Assembly (NCBI GenBank): GCA_013399895.1
Contig: VXBA01000406.1
Coordinates: 51,402-115,401 of the forward strand
DNA: 64,000 nucleotides
Reading direction: 5' to 3'
Source of the DNA: Serilophus lunatus
Taxonomy: Eukaryota > Chordata > Aves > Passeriformes > Eurylaimidae
Below the pieces are notes generated by a model. The model did not search any database. It worked only from the letters and a program-made list of their open reading frames with translations, and was not told where the DNA came from. This document shows, one piece after another, positions 24,641 through 37,827 of this stretch; the first letter of the stretch is position 1; each line of letters starts with the position of its first letter. A program made the translations under genes and the position numbers.

Positions 24641-27600
24641 GGATGAATTATACGAGTTATGTTTTTTTGTTAAAAAAAAAAAAAAAAAAGGAAAAAAGGG
24701 AGCGGGGAGGGGGAAGAAAGAAAAATCCGGAGAAAGAAGGCCTATTCTATGAAATAGAAACAAGATGTTCAAATATAGAATACATGAATTTGAAATCTGG
24801 TGTTCTCCACTCTCAGATGCTGACGGTGTTAAAAAAAATTCCACTTTGCTGCTTCTGCAATTTAAATCCTTACATAGAAACATAAATTATCCACTGGGAT
24901 ATTATTTTTAATTAAAATTCTCTTTCCTGAACGAGTTGTTTTTAACTTCTCTTTGGTTTTCCTGAAGATTTTTCTTTTCTCTGCCATTTAACATTTTCAT
25001 TAATTGAGGGATTCTTAAGAAGTCTCTTGCAAGCGGGTTGGTGTTTTTGAAACTTTGACAGAAAACAGTCCACTTGTTTTGTTTTGGTTTGGGTGAATGG
25101 TTTTAGTGAAAATGCATAGTTCTGAAACAACTCAGAAGGAGTGGAAAACTTCGAGCTCTTCAGACACGTCAATGAACAGTGTTCACACACACAAAAAATC
25201 CCATGTTTTTTCAATGAGCTCTTGAATGTCAAGCCCTGCACTAAGGCTTTGGAGGGGCAAACCTAAATTTATGCCTCTCCAGCACGTTTTAGGCACCTAA
25301 ATAGAAACGGTGCCATTCGCAGAAGTGCTGAACCCTCACAAATCTGGGTGAAGACAAGGAAGACAGCTCTGGTTCATCGCCCCTAAAATCGAGTCCCCTT
25401 TCTCTCACTGCCTGCATGTGACTTCAGGCACTTTGACTGGCTGCTGAGTTCTGCTGCCTTTATCATTTCCTCTCAGAGAAGACCTGGAGAAGCAAGGAAA
25501 AGTACTTCTGTATTGAGCAAAGCAAGGGACTTAAAGCACTTGGTGGACTTCAAAAGGTTTGGGAGGGGTAAGGCAACACACCTGCTTTATGTTAGATGTA
25601 GAGATGGTCTGAGAGGAACCACGTTGGCCACTCAGCCCAGCATTCCTGGGCAATCCTATAACGAGCCCCAGGAATGTTCCTGGAGCATTCATACCACAAA
25701 ACACCTCCCAGTACCTGGGAATAAATGCTTAAGGGCTGGTAGGAGAGACCAACCTGCTGCCAAGTGGTGGAGGACCCCAAGATCAGGGGTGCCTTGGCAG
25801 GGGACTTTAAAGGCTCATGTTATTGCAAATCTCAGGCTCAGATATTCTGAACACACACAAGGGGCTTTTTTCTAAGTTTTGGTTTGGTGTTTTGTCTGTC
25901 CAGAAGTGTCCCCTCCTGTCATTTTGGGCTAAAGAGGACATAGCACTCAGGGGGAAATGAAATTTGTAGTAAAAATGAAGAAAAACTAAGGGAAATCAGT
26001 TTCTTTGTGTTCTCTAGGAAATTCTTTAGGGACAGGAAAGAGGAATTTTTTTGGTTACCTGAAGCTGACAAGCCTTAAGGCAACATGTCATCTTTTTTTC
26101 ATTGGTATTTCTGGATTTTGGTGATTTCTCTAGAAATGTTGGGGTCCTGGTCCAATAGCTGAAGCTCCGTTGACCTGTCAGTCCTACTCTCTATTTTATA
26201 TAGTCACCAAATGTGTGTCTTGTGTCCTAGCAGATAAGGAAGGTGAATGGGAACTGAGGGCACAAAGTTATCAGGGCAGGTACATCTGCTAATATGTCTT
26301 AGTGGTTTCATGGACTTTTTTCTTTTTCCTGTAATTTCTGAATCAATCATTCTGCTATCAGCCAGCTCTAGAGATGGATGAGTAACACCAATGAGATAAA
26401 AGAGTCAAGACTCCCTTTCCTGTGATTTGGCTGCTTTTTGTTAACAGTGCTGAGTGCCATTATTTCCCATAAAAGACATCTGGAAAATCATCCATGTGTG
26501 GTGGAGAAAGTGGCTCTTTGCTTTGTACTCTCCTTTGATCCAACATGGAGCACAATTCACTGCCTCCTGAGATCAATAGCTGCCATCCCAGGACATTTTT
26601 CACTCTCGTATGCTGTGGGTGATTTGAACCCTTTAAGAAAATATGAATGTTAACTGCTTTTTGGTCTAGAATATGTTTATTTATGAATTTGTGACAGCAA
26701 GGCCAATGCTGGGAAGAAAATGGCATGGACCATCTGGATATCCCCACTGAGTGCAACTGGTTGAGTTGTTCCTCTGAGTTGGGCTGGCTTCACCTTTGTA
26801 CCTTTGTTCAGGACTAAGGATTTACAGAAGTATGGGTGGCCGGAGCTGGGCTGTACACACCCATGATAATTAAAGCAGAGACTTCCAGAGTCAAAAGCAT
26901 TTAGCTGCTCTAGAATGAATTTAAATTGCCTACCTAGAGTAGGGATGGGTGCAAAGCCTCTCATCCAAGGCTGGATCCCAGGGACCTCAGTGCCTGTGTC
27001 CCACCAGTGACTCAGTCCTAGACTCTTCCCTATCCCTGTTCTTCAGTTTCTCAGTGAAAAGACATCTGGATAGGTGAGAGTGGCTGTGTTAAGCTTTTCC
27101 TTAAGAAAGCAGCTCTTGGATGTTTGAGGAGGCTTGACAGTACCAAACAGGAACTTGTGACCTGTATATTCAATGAATGGCTCAGTTGGATGGACTTTGA
27201 TATGTTTGTCTGCTCAATGCATCTGCTTTCCAGCACTAAATCCTGTAGTATTCGACCTGAAAGTTCCTGTTAATATGAGTAGGATCAAGCACAGACCTAC
27301 AAAGAGCAAGGGAGGTCATTATTTTCACAGGAACTGAAAGTCGGACCCTAAATCTTCAGAGGAGAGCGGTGCCTAAAAATTGGCTGTCTAATATGTCTGC
27401 TGTGCTAAACTGGTAGCAGGGAGGGGAGAATAAAAATGTGTTTTGCAGTATAATATTGCTTTGTGCCTCCAAAAAGGCTTCTAATTTTATGTTTTAAAGG
27501 CAAACATTACAGCTAATTGAAGAGCAGAGAGGAAAAATGGATCTCCTTTTCTAAGTGCCAATAAGACTGGGTTCTGGGCCAGTGGTTCTGTGAGAGGTCT

Positions 27601-29240
27601 CCATTTACTACCTGTCCTAAACCTCAGGTATTTTAGAAGGAAAATGTCTGCCATATATTAAAGAGAAAAGTCATTAAATGGATGTCAAAAAAAAAAAAAA
27701 AAGGAGGACAGAGAAAACCCATATGACTGAATTTATGGCTTGCTTAAGAAGCACAAGGTAGCACTGAGAAAACATGAATGAGAACAAGGAGGCATCCATG
27801 CAATGGAAAAGGTATTTGCCACTTGCTGCCTTCCTAGTGGTGACCTCAGAAGAGGTCCACCAGGATGACAGTGTCACTGTCCCATCCCTTCAGCCTGGAT
27901 GCTCCTCCTGTCTTTTCCCCCAGCCCCCGCTCCCTTGAACAGAACAACCCTCCTCCTCCTCCTCTCTGGGAGTTGGATTAGGCCCTGTGCCCAGAAAGTT
28001 GCTCGGATTTTATGGCACTGTTCAATGCACCCATTTGCCTCTGGAGGAAACTGCTCGAGCAGTCCTGAGCCAGCAGGAAAGCTTTGTGGGCATCCAGACA
28101 GGAGCCAAGCTAAATGAGCGAGAGGCAAAGGGACTCCAAAGTGCTCTCAGGGACAGCAGATTCAGAGCAGGGGCTCAGTTTTGGGTAGGAGGATGCAGGA
28201 AAAGGGCACTTTAGCCATGACCTCTATGGAAGCAGAGTGTGTGGTGTCACACCAGCAATCAGGCTGGGGGGAGCTTAGGAAACCCGTGTGCACGAAGAAT
28301 TGTCCTGTTCACTCAGGCTTGCATTATCCCAGAGGTTTAGACAGAGCTTGGAGCAAAAGGGGTCCCTCTAAAGCAACGAGTGGGACTAAGAGGTGGGCAG
28401 GAGACAGGCAGAGACAATGAGTTTGGCAATGCTGTGAGCTCCTGTTGAACTTTAGGCTCTCCTTTTTGACATCCAGGAGCTTACTTAAGCTAAAGAAAAA
28501 TAAATCCTAGAGGGCATCTGTCCTTCCTTGCACATCTCCTTCCCATCTTCAAGATCACCAGTGAGATGCCTCAGTCCTTCCATGGGATCAGCTTCTCAGA
28601 CAAGCTGAACCCTGGCTTGGAGTGATGTCTCTCCCCAGTTCTGTTTGCACTGTCTTACAGGAACCCATGTAACTGGTCTCAAAACAAATGCTGTATGGTG
28701 CTGCTGCTTCTCCTCATGCCTACCTCCCTCTATCCCAGTGTGCAAATCATCACAAGATTTAGATGTTTAGAGAGGAGAGAAATGGTGAAGCAGTGGCTCC
28801 TATCCCACACTGTGAGCAGCAACAGATGAATAAAACTTGATTTGTTGTTTTTCCTCATTAGCTTTGTGCCTGGTTTGATGCCCTAGCTCAGCTCTAGTGC
28901 CAGCTTGCTCCTGACTCTCCTTGCCTCTACCTCCACAGCTGCTGATTCCTCCTGCATCCCTCACACCAGAGCCAGCAGGGTCTGGCTGTGGGGTGAACAG
29001 GGACTAACCCCATTAAAAACATGCCAAAGGAAGTGGATTTTGTTTCAGATTAGGTACTGAGCTGGCCACCTTATGGCTGGATCCTGCGTGGTCCTGATCC
29101 TTTCTCTGCCTTGAGGTGTCTTTGGTATGATCAGGACAAGGGAGGTGGCTACCAGTGCTTTAGGTGTGTTGCCAAAGGCCTGTGGAGAGGAAAATGAGAG
29201 GCAAGATCAGTGAGAATCCTGCTCTGAACTTGGGGGGGTA
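24641..29240. other. Non-coding DNA with homopolymer runs
   Basis: Ordinary AT-moderate DNA. A runs sit at 24672-24689 (18 bases) and 27687-27702 (16 bases). A TCC-type pyrimidine patch lies near 27945-27967. Reading frames are random in character; the 27874-28128 minus and 27899-28117 plus frames are shadows of each other. No exon, RNA gene or known repeat was recognised. Confidence 0.5.
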
Positions 29241-29439
29241 GACATAGACTTCATGAGGAAGCAGGTTTGTTTTCTCCTCTGCTACTGGTATGCCCTGTGG
29301 TCTTGGACACCTCACCTACTGTTCCCGTGCCTGCCTTGTCCTGTCCTTCTGTCTCGAGAACTCTGGAGAGACAAGGCCAGCCTCTCCCTGTATGTTTGTG
29401 GGATGCTTCACACGGTGGTGTCTGTCACCGTGTGGCCTC

Positions 29440-29940
29440 TGGACTCTATCACAGCCCTACTACTATTAATAATCCAGAGGATTAGAAAGATAAGGCAGTT
29501 ACAGCGAGACTCGGGCTTGTCAGTGCTGTCCACTGACTTGTGGTATCTTCTAGGTGGGGGAACTGCTCTGCTCTGTTTATTTACAGTCTATAACTTTGCA
29601 AATGATCTAATAGAGGCTCAGGTTTTATTTCTTTGCAAACCCCTCAGCGTAGGAGACATCTGTGCTGACAGAATTATCTTTTTCTTTCTCTTTTTTTTTT
29701 TTTTTTCCCCTTGCCTACAATGGTGCCTTTAACAAGAGCTGGGCTTTAATTGGAGGCTCGGATGGATCCCTCCCCCTCGGCTTGGGGGAGATGCCTGACA
29801 AGTAGCAAAGAAGTAATATACGGGCAGATTGAATACATGTATCTCAGCTATGAAGCACCGCATGTCATATATTTAATGTACATTTAATCCCAAAGAAGCA
29901 CAATTATTTTACTTATCTATATGTGAAGCACAATAAAAAT
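29440..29940. promoter_or_regulatory. Candidate conserved non-coding block
   Basis: The left part has CTATTAATAATCC, GATAAGGCAG, GCAAATGATC and ACAGAATTATC. After a T run (about 29690-29706) the right part has CTTTAATTGG, ATATTTAATGTACATTTAATCCC and three copies of a GAAGCAC word (about 29850, 29896 and 29926), two of them extended to GAAGCACAAT. It ends with AATAAAAATC, which could also be a plus-strand poly(A) signal, so a 3' UTR is an alternative. No coding frame is visible. Confidence 0.35.
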
Positions 29941-30360
29941 CTGCCTTTTTCCATGTGCTGAGCTGCCTTATTTCAGTGAAAGGCAGCAGTTACTCTGTGG
30001 CTGAGGTGTCCCATGTGCTGATGCTGTGGGGCTCACAGGCACAGGTCCCCACTGGGCTTGGCACTGGCCAGGCTTCCTGGCCATCCCTTGCAGGCGAGGG
30101 GCTCCAGACTCCTCCAGCTCCATGTGGGGATGCTGGAGGCTTTGCAGTGTAGGAGGGCTGCAGAACTCCCTGGGGTCACGGCAAGGTGAAAGTTGTTTAT
30201 TCCAGGGTGGAGGATCTAATCGAAGCCGGAGCGTAGGGACAACCCCGTGCTGACTGATCTGCCTCTAGGGGCACTTTTCCTTTTCTGATGTGATACTAAG
30301 TGGATTCTGTCTCCTGGCTGATACAAGAGGGTTTTTTCCCTGCTCTGTGAAGAGCTGTGG
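29941..30360. other. Non-coding DNA, nothing recognised
   Basis: GC-moderate sequence with no CpG enrichment, repeat or exon signal. Confidence 0.5.
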
Positions 30361-30415
30361 CATTTCTTTTGCAGATGAGGAAACTGAGGCTCAGGAAAGT
30401 GAAGGACCAGGATGG
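30361..30415 (+). mobile_element. MIR-like SINE core fragment
   Basis: GCAGATGAGGAAACTGAGGC followed by TCAGGAAAGT closely matches the best-conserved part of MIR SINEs (CAGATGAGGAAACTGAGGCTCAGAGAGGT in the remembered consensus). The downstream AGGTCACACAGC block is not recognisable, so this is a core-only remnant. Its presence in a CR1-bearing genome is consistent with the amniote-wide age of the family. Confidence 0.6.
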
Positions 30416-33400
30416 GGGCTTTGAGAGCCAGCCTGTTGCTCTGTCCCCTAGGCTGTGCAGGCTGTGACCCTGTGCATCACCATGGCATGAAACCAAGGGG
30501 AAGCAGGCATAGATCAGATTCTGGTCCTTCCTCCTACACAGGTAGAGTATCCCAGCCACAAGGTTTGAGTGAAATCAAGCAGAGTGGCTGTCCTAGAGAA
30601 TCCAAGAATTTATGAGACCATCCAGTTCCCTCCAGCTGTGAGACCTGACTTAGCCTCACCCAGCAGCCAAATTGTAACTCAATCACACATCTCTCTCTTT
30701 TTTTTTCCTGCTCTTGTGTTTTACAAGGGGGATTTAGGAGAGATGCTGTGTGTGTGGAAGAAGGGATGAGGTGTATGTAACGAGTTTTATAGTGTGACAG
30801 ATATTACCTGGGATCAGCACAGCCAGATTGAGGCTTTTCAGTGCTGCAGGACAAAAGAACTTGCCAGCCACAGCACAGATTCTAGGTCTGGGCTGCTTGT
30901 GGCATGGGAAAGGGGAGGAGAAGGAGCTGGCAAGGAGTCCACCTGCGCTTGGGTTGCAGCCTTGCTCACTGGGGCTCTGGTGTGGAGGACAACTCTTTGC
31001 ATGGCTGCCAAGGCACCTGCTGCACTGTGTGTGTCAGCCCTCTGTATTGCGTTCGAAGCTGATGTCTCTGCATCTTCTTCCCACACTTCGCCATCAGTCC
31101 AGGAACGTTCCCTGCCCCACCAGTGAGATGTCAGCTGCCAGTGCCACTGTGGCTCTCCCAGCAGCTGCAGTCATCCTGTGTGAGGTGTTACTCCACATTC
31201 CTGGAGAACGGCTTGTCTTGTGGCTCTTCTCTGACTGCTGCCGGTGTGGGCAGTGGTGGACTAGTCCTTTCACAGTATGAGCTCCCTTTTCTTAGTAACC
31301 TGCTCTGCCACAGCAGATCTTAAAAACATGTTTGGAAAGGACAGATTCAGTAGTGCAACTGAACAAACTTGGCTGCCAAACATATTCTCAGAGAGGGATT
31401 TTCTGGTGTCTAGTCCAGAGAACTTATTGTTGTGTGCAGCTTTTTAGTAGTGCTCTGGTTTGTGGGTTCTCTGATGTCCAGTAGTGTGGCTGAAGTCCAT
31501 GGGTGTCTGACTTTTTCCTCTTCCGTGTTGCATAGGAACTTTGCTTCTCTAAGAGTGACAGCAGGCAGCTGAAAATGGTGGAAATAGGACCAAACACCCA
31601 ACAACTGAATGGAGGCAAGAGAAACAGATCAATTAATAGAGGCAGGTACGTGCATGCAGGGCTCATTTCCTTTCCTTAGGGAAACAACTTGAGCACTTGG
31701 TCTACAGATCACACTGAGCTGGAATCCTTGGGAATGATCCCAAGACCTTTAGATCATTAGATTCAGGAAGGGTTTATTTAGCTCCTTATTCTGCAAGTTC
31801 CTGCAGGGTGGGGCTCATCTCTGTCTCTCTGCACAATCACAAGTGCCTGCCCTGCTCATGGCTGGCAAGGATGGGGAGCACTCCCCAGGCCATGCCTGCT
31901 CCATGCTGTGCCTGTAGAGTTGAGGTGCTGGTGGGATCTCTGGAGGGTAGCAATGGGACACTGCATATTTCTGGGCACAGATTTAAGGGATCTTATGGAC
32001 ACCATTTCCCCAGACCTGACTTTCCTTCATCCCACAGATTCAGCTGCTCTTTCCTTTCTCCTTGGTGTCTCCAGGCTCTTGCTGCTCTCCTCTTTGGTAG
32101 CACTGAGAAGAATTAATAAGGACTTCTTTGGTGTGGTTCAGACTCTCTGACACCCAGTCTCACCTTCCTTTCTGCTGACTGGCAGATCACCCCACAAAAC
32201 ACAGGTACCTTGGCTGGGAGAGGCTGTCCCCTGTCCTGGGAACCAGGTGTAGAACTTCTGTGACAAGAGCAGTGTTTACATGAGAGGTGAAGCATCAGGG
32301 GTTTTGCCCTGGGATTTGGGAATGTTACCCCCACCCTGTTCCTCCTGAGTAGTTGGTCAGAAATGTTTATCAAGGGCTAGAAAGGAAACCCGTGTGTATA
32401 ATACCTCAGACCAGAAAGCCAGAAAAATTCTCACTGAAACCACAAGGTCAGCCTGGCAGATTTGCAGCATTGATTTACTGGTGGCTTAAACAAATAGAGG
32501 GCAGATTTGCAATCCTACCTTCTCCTCTGCCATCCCACGCTGTGTTTCACAGGGAAGCCAAGGTGGGATCCACCTTTTCTGGATTCCCAGGCCTCTGCTC
32601 AGCTATGGTAGGTCTGGATGGTCCTTGAGGTGGATGCTGTAAGGTAGCAATGATTTCTGGTGACCACCCTTTCCTCCCTCTCCCTCTGTAGGAAAAGGGG
32701 ACTGAAGAGGCAATCTCCTCATCAAGCTGCTGAATTAATTGTCCCCATCCATGCTCTCAGCCTGTGGTCGGTGCAGGGAAATGCCACTTAACTCTGACCC
32801 CACTTCCTTTCTGGTGATGTTAATTCTCTTGACCCTGTGTTTGCTGATCTCACGTTCCCTTGCAGCTGACAGACGGTGTGAGGGAGGCAGGCAGGAGGCT
32901 TGGGAAAGGCAGGGCACGTGGTCCCACTGTCCTGCTGCTCGCTGAGCCTGCAGGAAATAGATGCTGTGTTCCAGCAGCAATTCATTGATCCATGCTGAGG
33001 GATATGTTGTTCAAAATTTAATTGGAAAATAGGAATTGTGATTCCAGGTTCCCCTTTGCCATACTGAACAGCTGCATCCTGCATGGGGATGCTGTATTTC
33101 CTGGGACTTTACATTTGAGCCTCACCTCTGGGTCTGTCATGGCCAGAAGCATTGTTGGGTGGTCAGGAGCAGCTTAACATTTAACTCGAGTTTATTTCAG
33201 TGCTTCTGAAAACTCCCTCACTACAGGTTAGTCTGCTTCTTTAGGATCATTATGATGACATGTTTTCTTGGACCTTGCTTCCCCATCTGCTATCCCTGTT
33301 TGTGTGATACAAAGATGAGGGTGTGGAGGCTGTAGAGAGGCTCAGATATTTATATGTGGTGTGGGGGGATGAATAGTTCAGGTCAGTGGACAGCTTTGAA

Positions 33401-34080
33401 ATTTTTAACTGCTCAGGCTGTGACAGGAAGAATCTGTGATGGTCAAAACTCCTTCTAGATGTCTTGAGTCTGCCATTGGGAAGGGGTGTCAAGTATGTCA
33501 GTCAGGTGACTGTTTTTTCCTGGAAAACCAGTGAGCCTTGTGGACAGGGTTCCACCCGTAAGGACGGACAAATTACTTACCAAGCGCTGTGGGAATGAAT
33601 CAGTCATTATGGATTTGGAGCTGAGAGTAGCATTGCCATTGCTTCCAATGGGAAAAGCTGACAGCCCGAGGTATCTCAGGAAGCTCCCCTGTGTGGGAGA
33701 GGGTGTATGGGTCAGCAGAGTCACACTCTGAGGTGACTTTTGTGCCTGACCATGATGTCTCTCCACCTCCAAGTTACTTCTCTTTGTAAGAACAACAGGT
33801 CTGTGCTCAGTTTTCCTCAACAGCCCACTGTAATCTCCTTTAAACCCTACACAAAATGATATTTTGCTCCAAGGACAGAAATTTGGACTTTGCAGCTGTA
33901 AAGAGGAACATCTTGGTTCTCTTTTTGTCTTTAATTTCTTTTCTCATCTCTTTAAATGCAGCCCTTTCCTCCCTGGAAGATGCTGTCACTAAGCTCACTT
34001 TTACAATTCTGAATCTCAAGAACCTGATAAACCTCAGCTGTTTTTTCCAAATGGCTTGAACTGGTGTCAGGGCCATCTGC
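30416..34080. other. Non-coding DNA, nothing firm
   Basis: About 3.7 kb of CpG-poor sequence. Open frames such as 30828-31280 (plus, 150 codons) and 33455-33820 (minus, 121 codons) have no domain and no bracketing splice sites. A decayed repeat cannot be excluded in places but none was recognisable by eye. Confidence 0.5.
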
Positions 34081-34560
34081 TCTCCAGGTCATTATAAGAA
34101 TTTGCACGGTAAAGCTTTGCCATGTGTTCTCTGCAGATTACATACACCTTTGGCTGTGCTCTTGTTGTTAGCTGCTCATTATTGGTTGGTTTGAAAAGCT
34201 TTTCTTATAAATGCCCTGTGTCCCAACCACACGTGTTGTATCAGTGGTTTTATAATGACCCATTTGGAATTATTTAGCCAGGGAACCTTGCAGTTTTTCC
34301 TTTCAATGTGTCCTTATAAGATGCCCAACTTCTACAGTTAGTCTATGAATGTACCCACACTATTAGATCCACTTGTTTATAATAGCAACCAAATGTCTTC
34401 AAATATTCAAGCCTCCTTTTATTTTTTACAGCACTGGCAATAAGCCTTTACATGTTAACTCTTGGCCTCTCTGGGTAACCTCTTATTTAAAAGCAACTTA
34501 ATTGACTTTACCAGGCCTGGGCTATTTTTCATTTCTTCCTAGAGGACTCATTACTGGAGA
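34081..34560. promoter_or_regulatory. Candidate conserved non-coding block
   Basis: AT-rich, repeat-free and rich in factor-like words: CTCATTATTGGTTGG (contains an inverted CCAAT box), CTTATAAATGCCC, AACCACACGTGTTG (an E-box, CACGTG), TTTATAATGACCC, GGAATTATTTAGCC, TTGTTTATAATAGC and TTGACTTTACC. The frames are heavily interrupted. It ends directly at the CT/CA microsatellite. An enhancer is plausible; conservation could not be checked. Confidence 0.4.
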
Positions 34561-34588
34561 TGGATGTTTATAAACTGGATCTGGATCC

Positions 34589-34589
34589 T

Positions 34590-34641
<52 letters not shown>
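34589..34641. repeat. Compound (CT)n(CA)n microsatellite
   Basis: An uninterrupted CT dinucleotide run to about 34609 passes directly into about 16 CA units ending at about 34641. Compound pyrimidine/CA arrays of this kind are common in vertebrates and are usually length-polymorphic. Confidence 0.95.
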
Positions 34642-34643
<2 letters not shown>

Positions 34644-36335
34644 CCAAGCTATTTTACCCCTTCCTGCCTGTTTACATTAGCAGGCCATAATCATATTCAT
34701 GGTTTCACATAGTTTGGCTAAGATTTTTGTAGTGTAAAAAGAAAAAGGCAAATAGTTGAATAGCAAGCGCTGAAAGAAAAGAGAAAATGCTGAAATACTC
34801 AGGGTTTTAGGGGGTCGTGTCACAATGAAATGGTCAGGATTAGAATAGAGATTTGATTCCTTGAAGCAGGTAGATTTGATACTGGTATAGCTTTATGTGT
34901 ATGATGTAAAACAGGTGTAATGCAGCAGTAAACTGGGGGCATTGTTGGCTTTTATCCTTCCTTTTTTTGCCTTTGGAAGTACTGGTGTCATAATTATTTC
35001 AGAAAAAGAAGTGACACAACTCAAAGCAAATTTTAATCAGGCTGCAGTCCTTGGCATAACGGATCCTCAGAAGTTGTGCCCAATAACCTGTAAAAGCTTA
35101 AGACATGAGGATTTTGTTTGTATAAGCCTGCTAAGAAGGACATACACTTGGAGTGCATAATTCATCAGACCCTCAGCTCATCCTGTGTCCTAAGAGTTTT
35201 CCTGGTGCCACTGGATCCATTTTGACTCCCATCAGTGGAACATCTGGTACTTTGTGGTCATGCCCCTGGTTCAGTTTGAATCCACAGACCTGTTCTGACA
35301 AAGAGGCTCTGAACACCCGCTGCATTTGTTCAGTGTCTGTGCTGTTCTGTAGCACGTGTGTAACCACTTGGAAAACCAGTGTTCCTCTTGCTGTACATTC
35401 AGAAATGCCTATTGGAGGTGAGAGAGGCAGAAGCACCTATTATGCCATATTCTTCATCCTCTTTTTCCCTCTTTCTACCTTCTGCCTGATCAATTAGCTT
35501 TTTTTAATTTATTTTTTTTCCATGAGCTTCTGTCTCATTTTAAATCTCGAATCAGTGGGGAATTGCAGAGCTTTTGGGAGGATTTTCCTGCTTATTGTTA
35601 TGTTTCATTGTGTCTTCTCTTCTTTTTGGCCTGTTTATTGCCAGGTTCTTGTTTTCCCAGCAGGAAGGACCTGCAGCACCCTGTCAGTGTTTTGGAGAAT
35701 GAGCCAAGGGATGGGCAACAGTCATGGGATTGAGATATTTGATGTGGGGCTTTTTCTCTGCATATGTCACTTCACAGACCTCTCATGGCTGGGCACTGTT
35801 ATTTCCTTGTGCTCCACAAGATGCCCATGGCAGAGTTGAGAGGGAAAGGTTGGTAGTCAAGGTCCAAGATTATCACACTTATCATTTCTACTGTGCTCTG
35901 GCATCTCCTGCATCACTATCACAAACTCAATGTGATCCAACTGCATCAGATCGATTTGATACCTACCAGAAGCACAGGGTACCCCAAAAGATAAAGGGAT
36001 TTCTCTGCACTAGCTATGTGCAGCAGCTGATAATTCCTACCTCAAAATTCTCCCTTTTCGGCACAAGCAGTTATTTTTGTTCTTTTTAAAATTTCTCTAG
36101 GTTTTTTGGCAATTGCCCAGTGATAAGGTGCATGTCCCCCATATCCTACCTCCGTGTGTGAGCAGGGCTCCTGCTGTGGTCCCTGCCCTCCTGGCACCCC
36201 TTACTGCAAACTTCAGGCTAACCCTCTGCCCCATGCACTCTCTGGGAATAATAATTTATTTTTACTGGGTTTTGGATAAAACCACAACTGAAGAATCTGG
36301 ATTTTGAATAGTCCTCTAGCCACCTTTCCCTGGAT
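34642..36335. other. Non-coding DNA, nothing recognised
   Basis: AT-moderate sequence with scattered pyrimidine tracts. The frames 35153-35497 and 35724-36089 lack coding features. The part closest to 36.3 kb may belong to the same LINE remnant as the next feature, but I could not recognise it. Confidence 0.45.
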
Positions 36336-36617
36336 TTAATCCTCACAAATAATTTTGTATTCTTTTTCTGTCCTTTCTTCCTGTTTTTCTCTGTCATTCT
36401 TCCCTCCTTTTTTAGTTCCTCTCTTGCCTTTCATGAGTTCCCTTAACTGGGTAGCATCTGCCAGTTTTATTAATGGGCTGTGTAATCCATTTATGGGGTC
36501 ATTAATGAAAATTTTAAATAAGACCAGACCTAACAAAAGATCCTTGGAGTACTCTGCAAGATACCTCCCACAAGTGTAATACTTGGCTTGCTGCCTTTCT
36601 GGCAGGTTTGAATCCAC
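36336..36617 (-). mobile_element. Decayed CR1-like LINE reverse-transcriptase fragment
   Basis: The minus strand encodes a 93-codon open stretch. Residues 30-58 (about 36444-36530) read GLVLFKIFINDPINGL, then SPLIKLADATQL. This matches the reverse-transcriptase region of CR1/jockey-type LINEs, where a GPVLF-FIND block is followed by the catalytic FADD motif. Here the catalytic motif is LADA, so the second aspartate is lost, and the sequences on both sides are not recognisable RT. The following Lys/Glu-rich part (residues 63-86) is low-complexity. It is a pseudogene fragment, too diverged to be recent. LINE subfamily is not determined. Confidence 0.65.
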
Positions 36618-36629
36618 AAAGCAATGTTC

Positions 36630-36662
36630 ATATTATTATTATTATTATTGTTATTATTATTG
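36630..36662. repeat. (ATT)n microsatellite, interrupted
   Basis: About 11 ATT/TTA units with one G interruption (ATTGTTATT). It lies directly next to the LINE fragment. Confidence 0.9.
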
Positions 36663-37827
36663 GCACTAGGTGATAACTAGAAATCCAAGCCAAACCCCAG
36701 GTTTTTGGCGGCGATAGGCATGGTGCACATATGCTCTGATTATTTATTAGAAAACAGCAGAGGCAGAGTGTGATGGGGGTCCTGGTTTTGTCCAAGAGCT
36801 ACATGAAGACGAAGCAGTTTCTGGTCCCAGGGTGGTTACAGTATGATCAGAGTGACTTAAGTGAAGGGTGGGAAGGATGACAGTGAGATCAAGGGCACTG
36901 CCAAAAGCTTTGCCCACTGACAGCACCCGTGTAATAGCCCATGCTGCCCCTCAGTCAGAAAGCACTTATCTCCATCTGCCTGATTTTATCTTCCCCATTG
37001 AAGTGTGTGAGTGCTGGATGCCTCATGAACAGCTTTCAATGCCCCAGATTACTATTTTTGTAAAGTAGTAAACCCCAATATTATAAAGAAAATTATAAAA
37101 AGGGATAATATAGAGAATAATCTGTGTCTTCCAGGCTGCTCCTCGACAGACAAGCTGAGTGCCTAACAAAAAAAAAAATCAGACGGATCAGGTTGATTTT
37201 ACAAATTCCAAGTAGATCCCAAATGAAGGGGAGGATGAGGTGAGCACAGTGTACAGTAGATGGTAGCACAAAGCCACAGGTAATCTGGGGAGGGAGAAGA
37301 GGGGGAATAGAGAAAAATACCCAGTGAAAAAGGTACTGGTGGGCATTTTTCTGCAATAAAAAGTGAATTTCCAGATTTACTTATGGCACTGAAATACCCA
37401 GCTCCCAGTCAAAATCCCACCATTCAGGCTTTTGAGACCTCAGGTTGATAAAGATCAGTGCCTGTATTTGTAAAGGGTGTATAAGATGTGTAAAGAGGTA
37501 CTTGTGTGGACATACCCATAGCTGTTTACTGTGGATTATTTTCATATCAGCACACATATCAAGCCTCCTGGAAGCTGCAGGTTAAAGGCCTTGGATTGCA
37601 TTTTGGGAGACCTCTTCTAGTCCACATGTCTGTGTATGATATTTTTATATATTCCCCTTACCCAGGTGTGTTTTCCACAATGTGTATGTGTATACCAGAA
37701 CCCCTGCGTGACTGTATGGTGAAAACAAAGTCTTTTTGTTACTTTGCAGCTCAGTCTGATCAGCTTTCAGGACTACCAGCCTTTCAGTGCTCTTTGCAGA
37801 CCCTGAAGTCCAGGCAAAAAAAACAAA
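36663..37827. other. Non-coding DNA up to assembly gap
   Basis: AT-leaning DNA without recognisable genes or repeats. The last bases before the gap are A-rich (CAAAAAAAACAAA). Confidence 0.5.
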
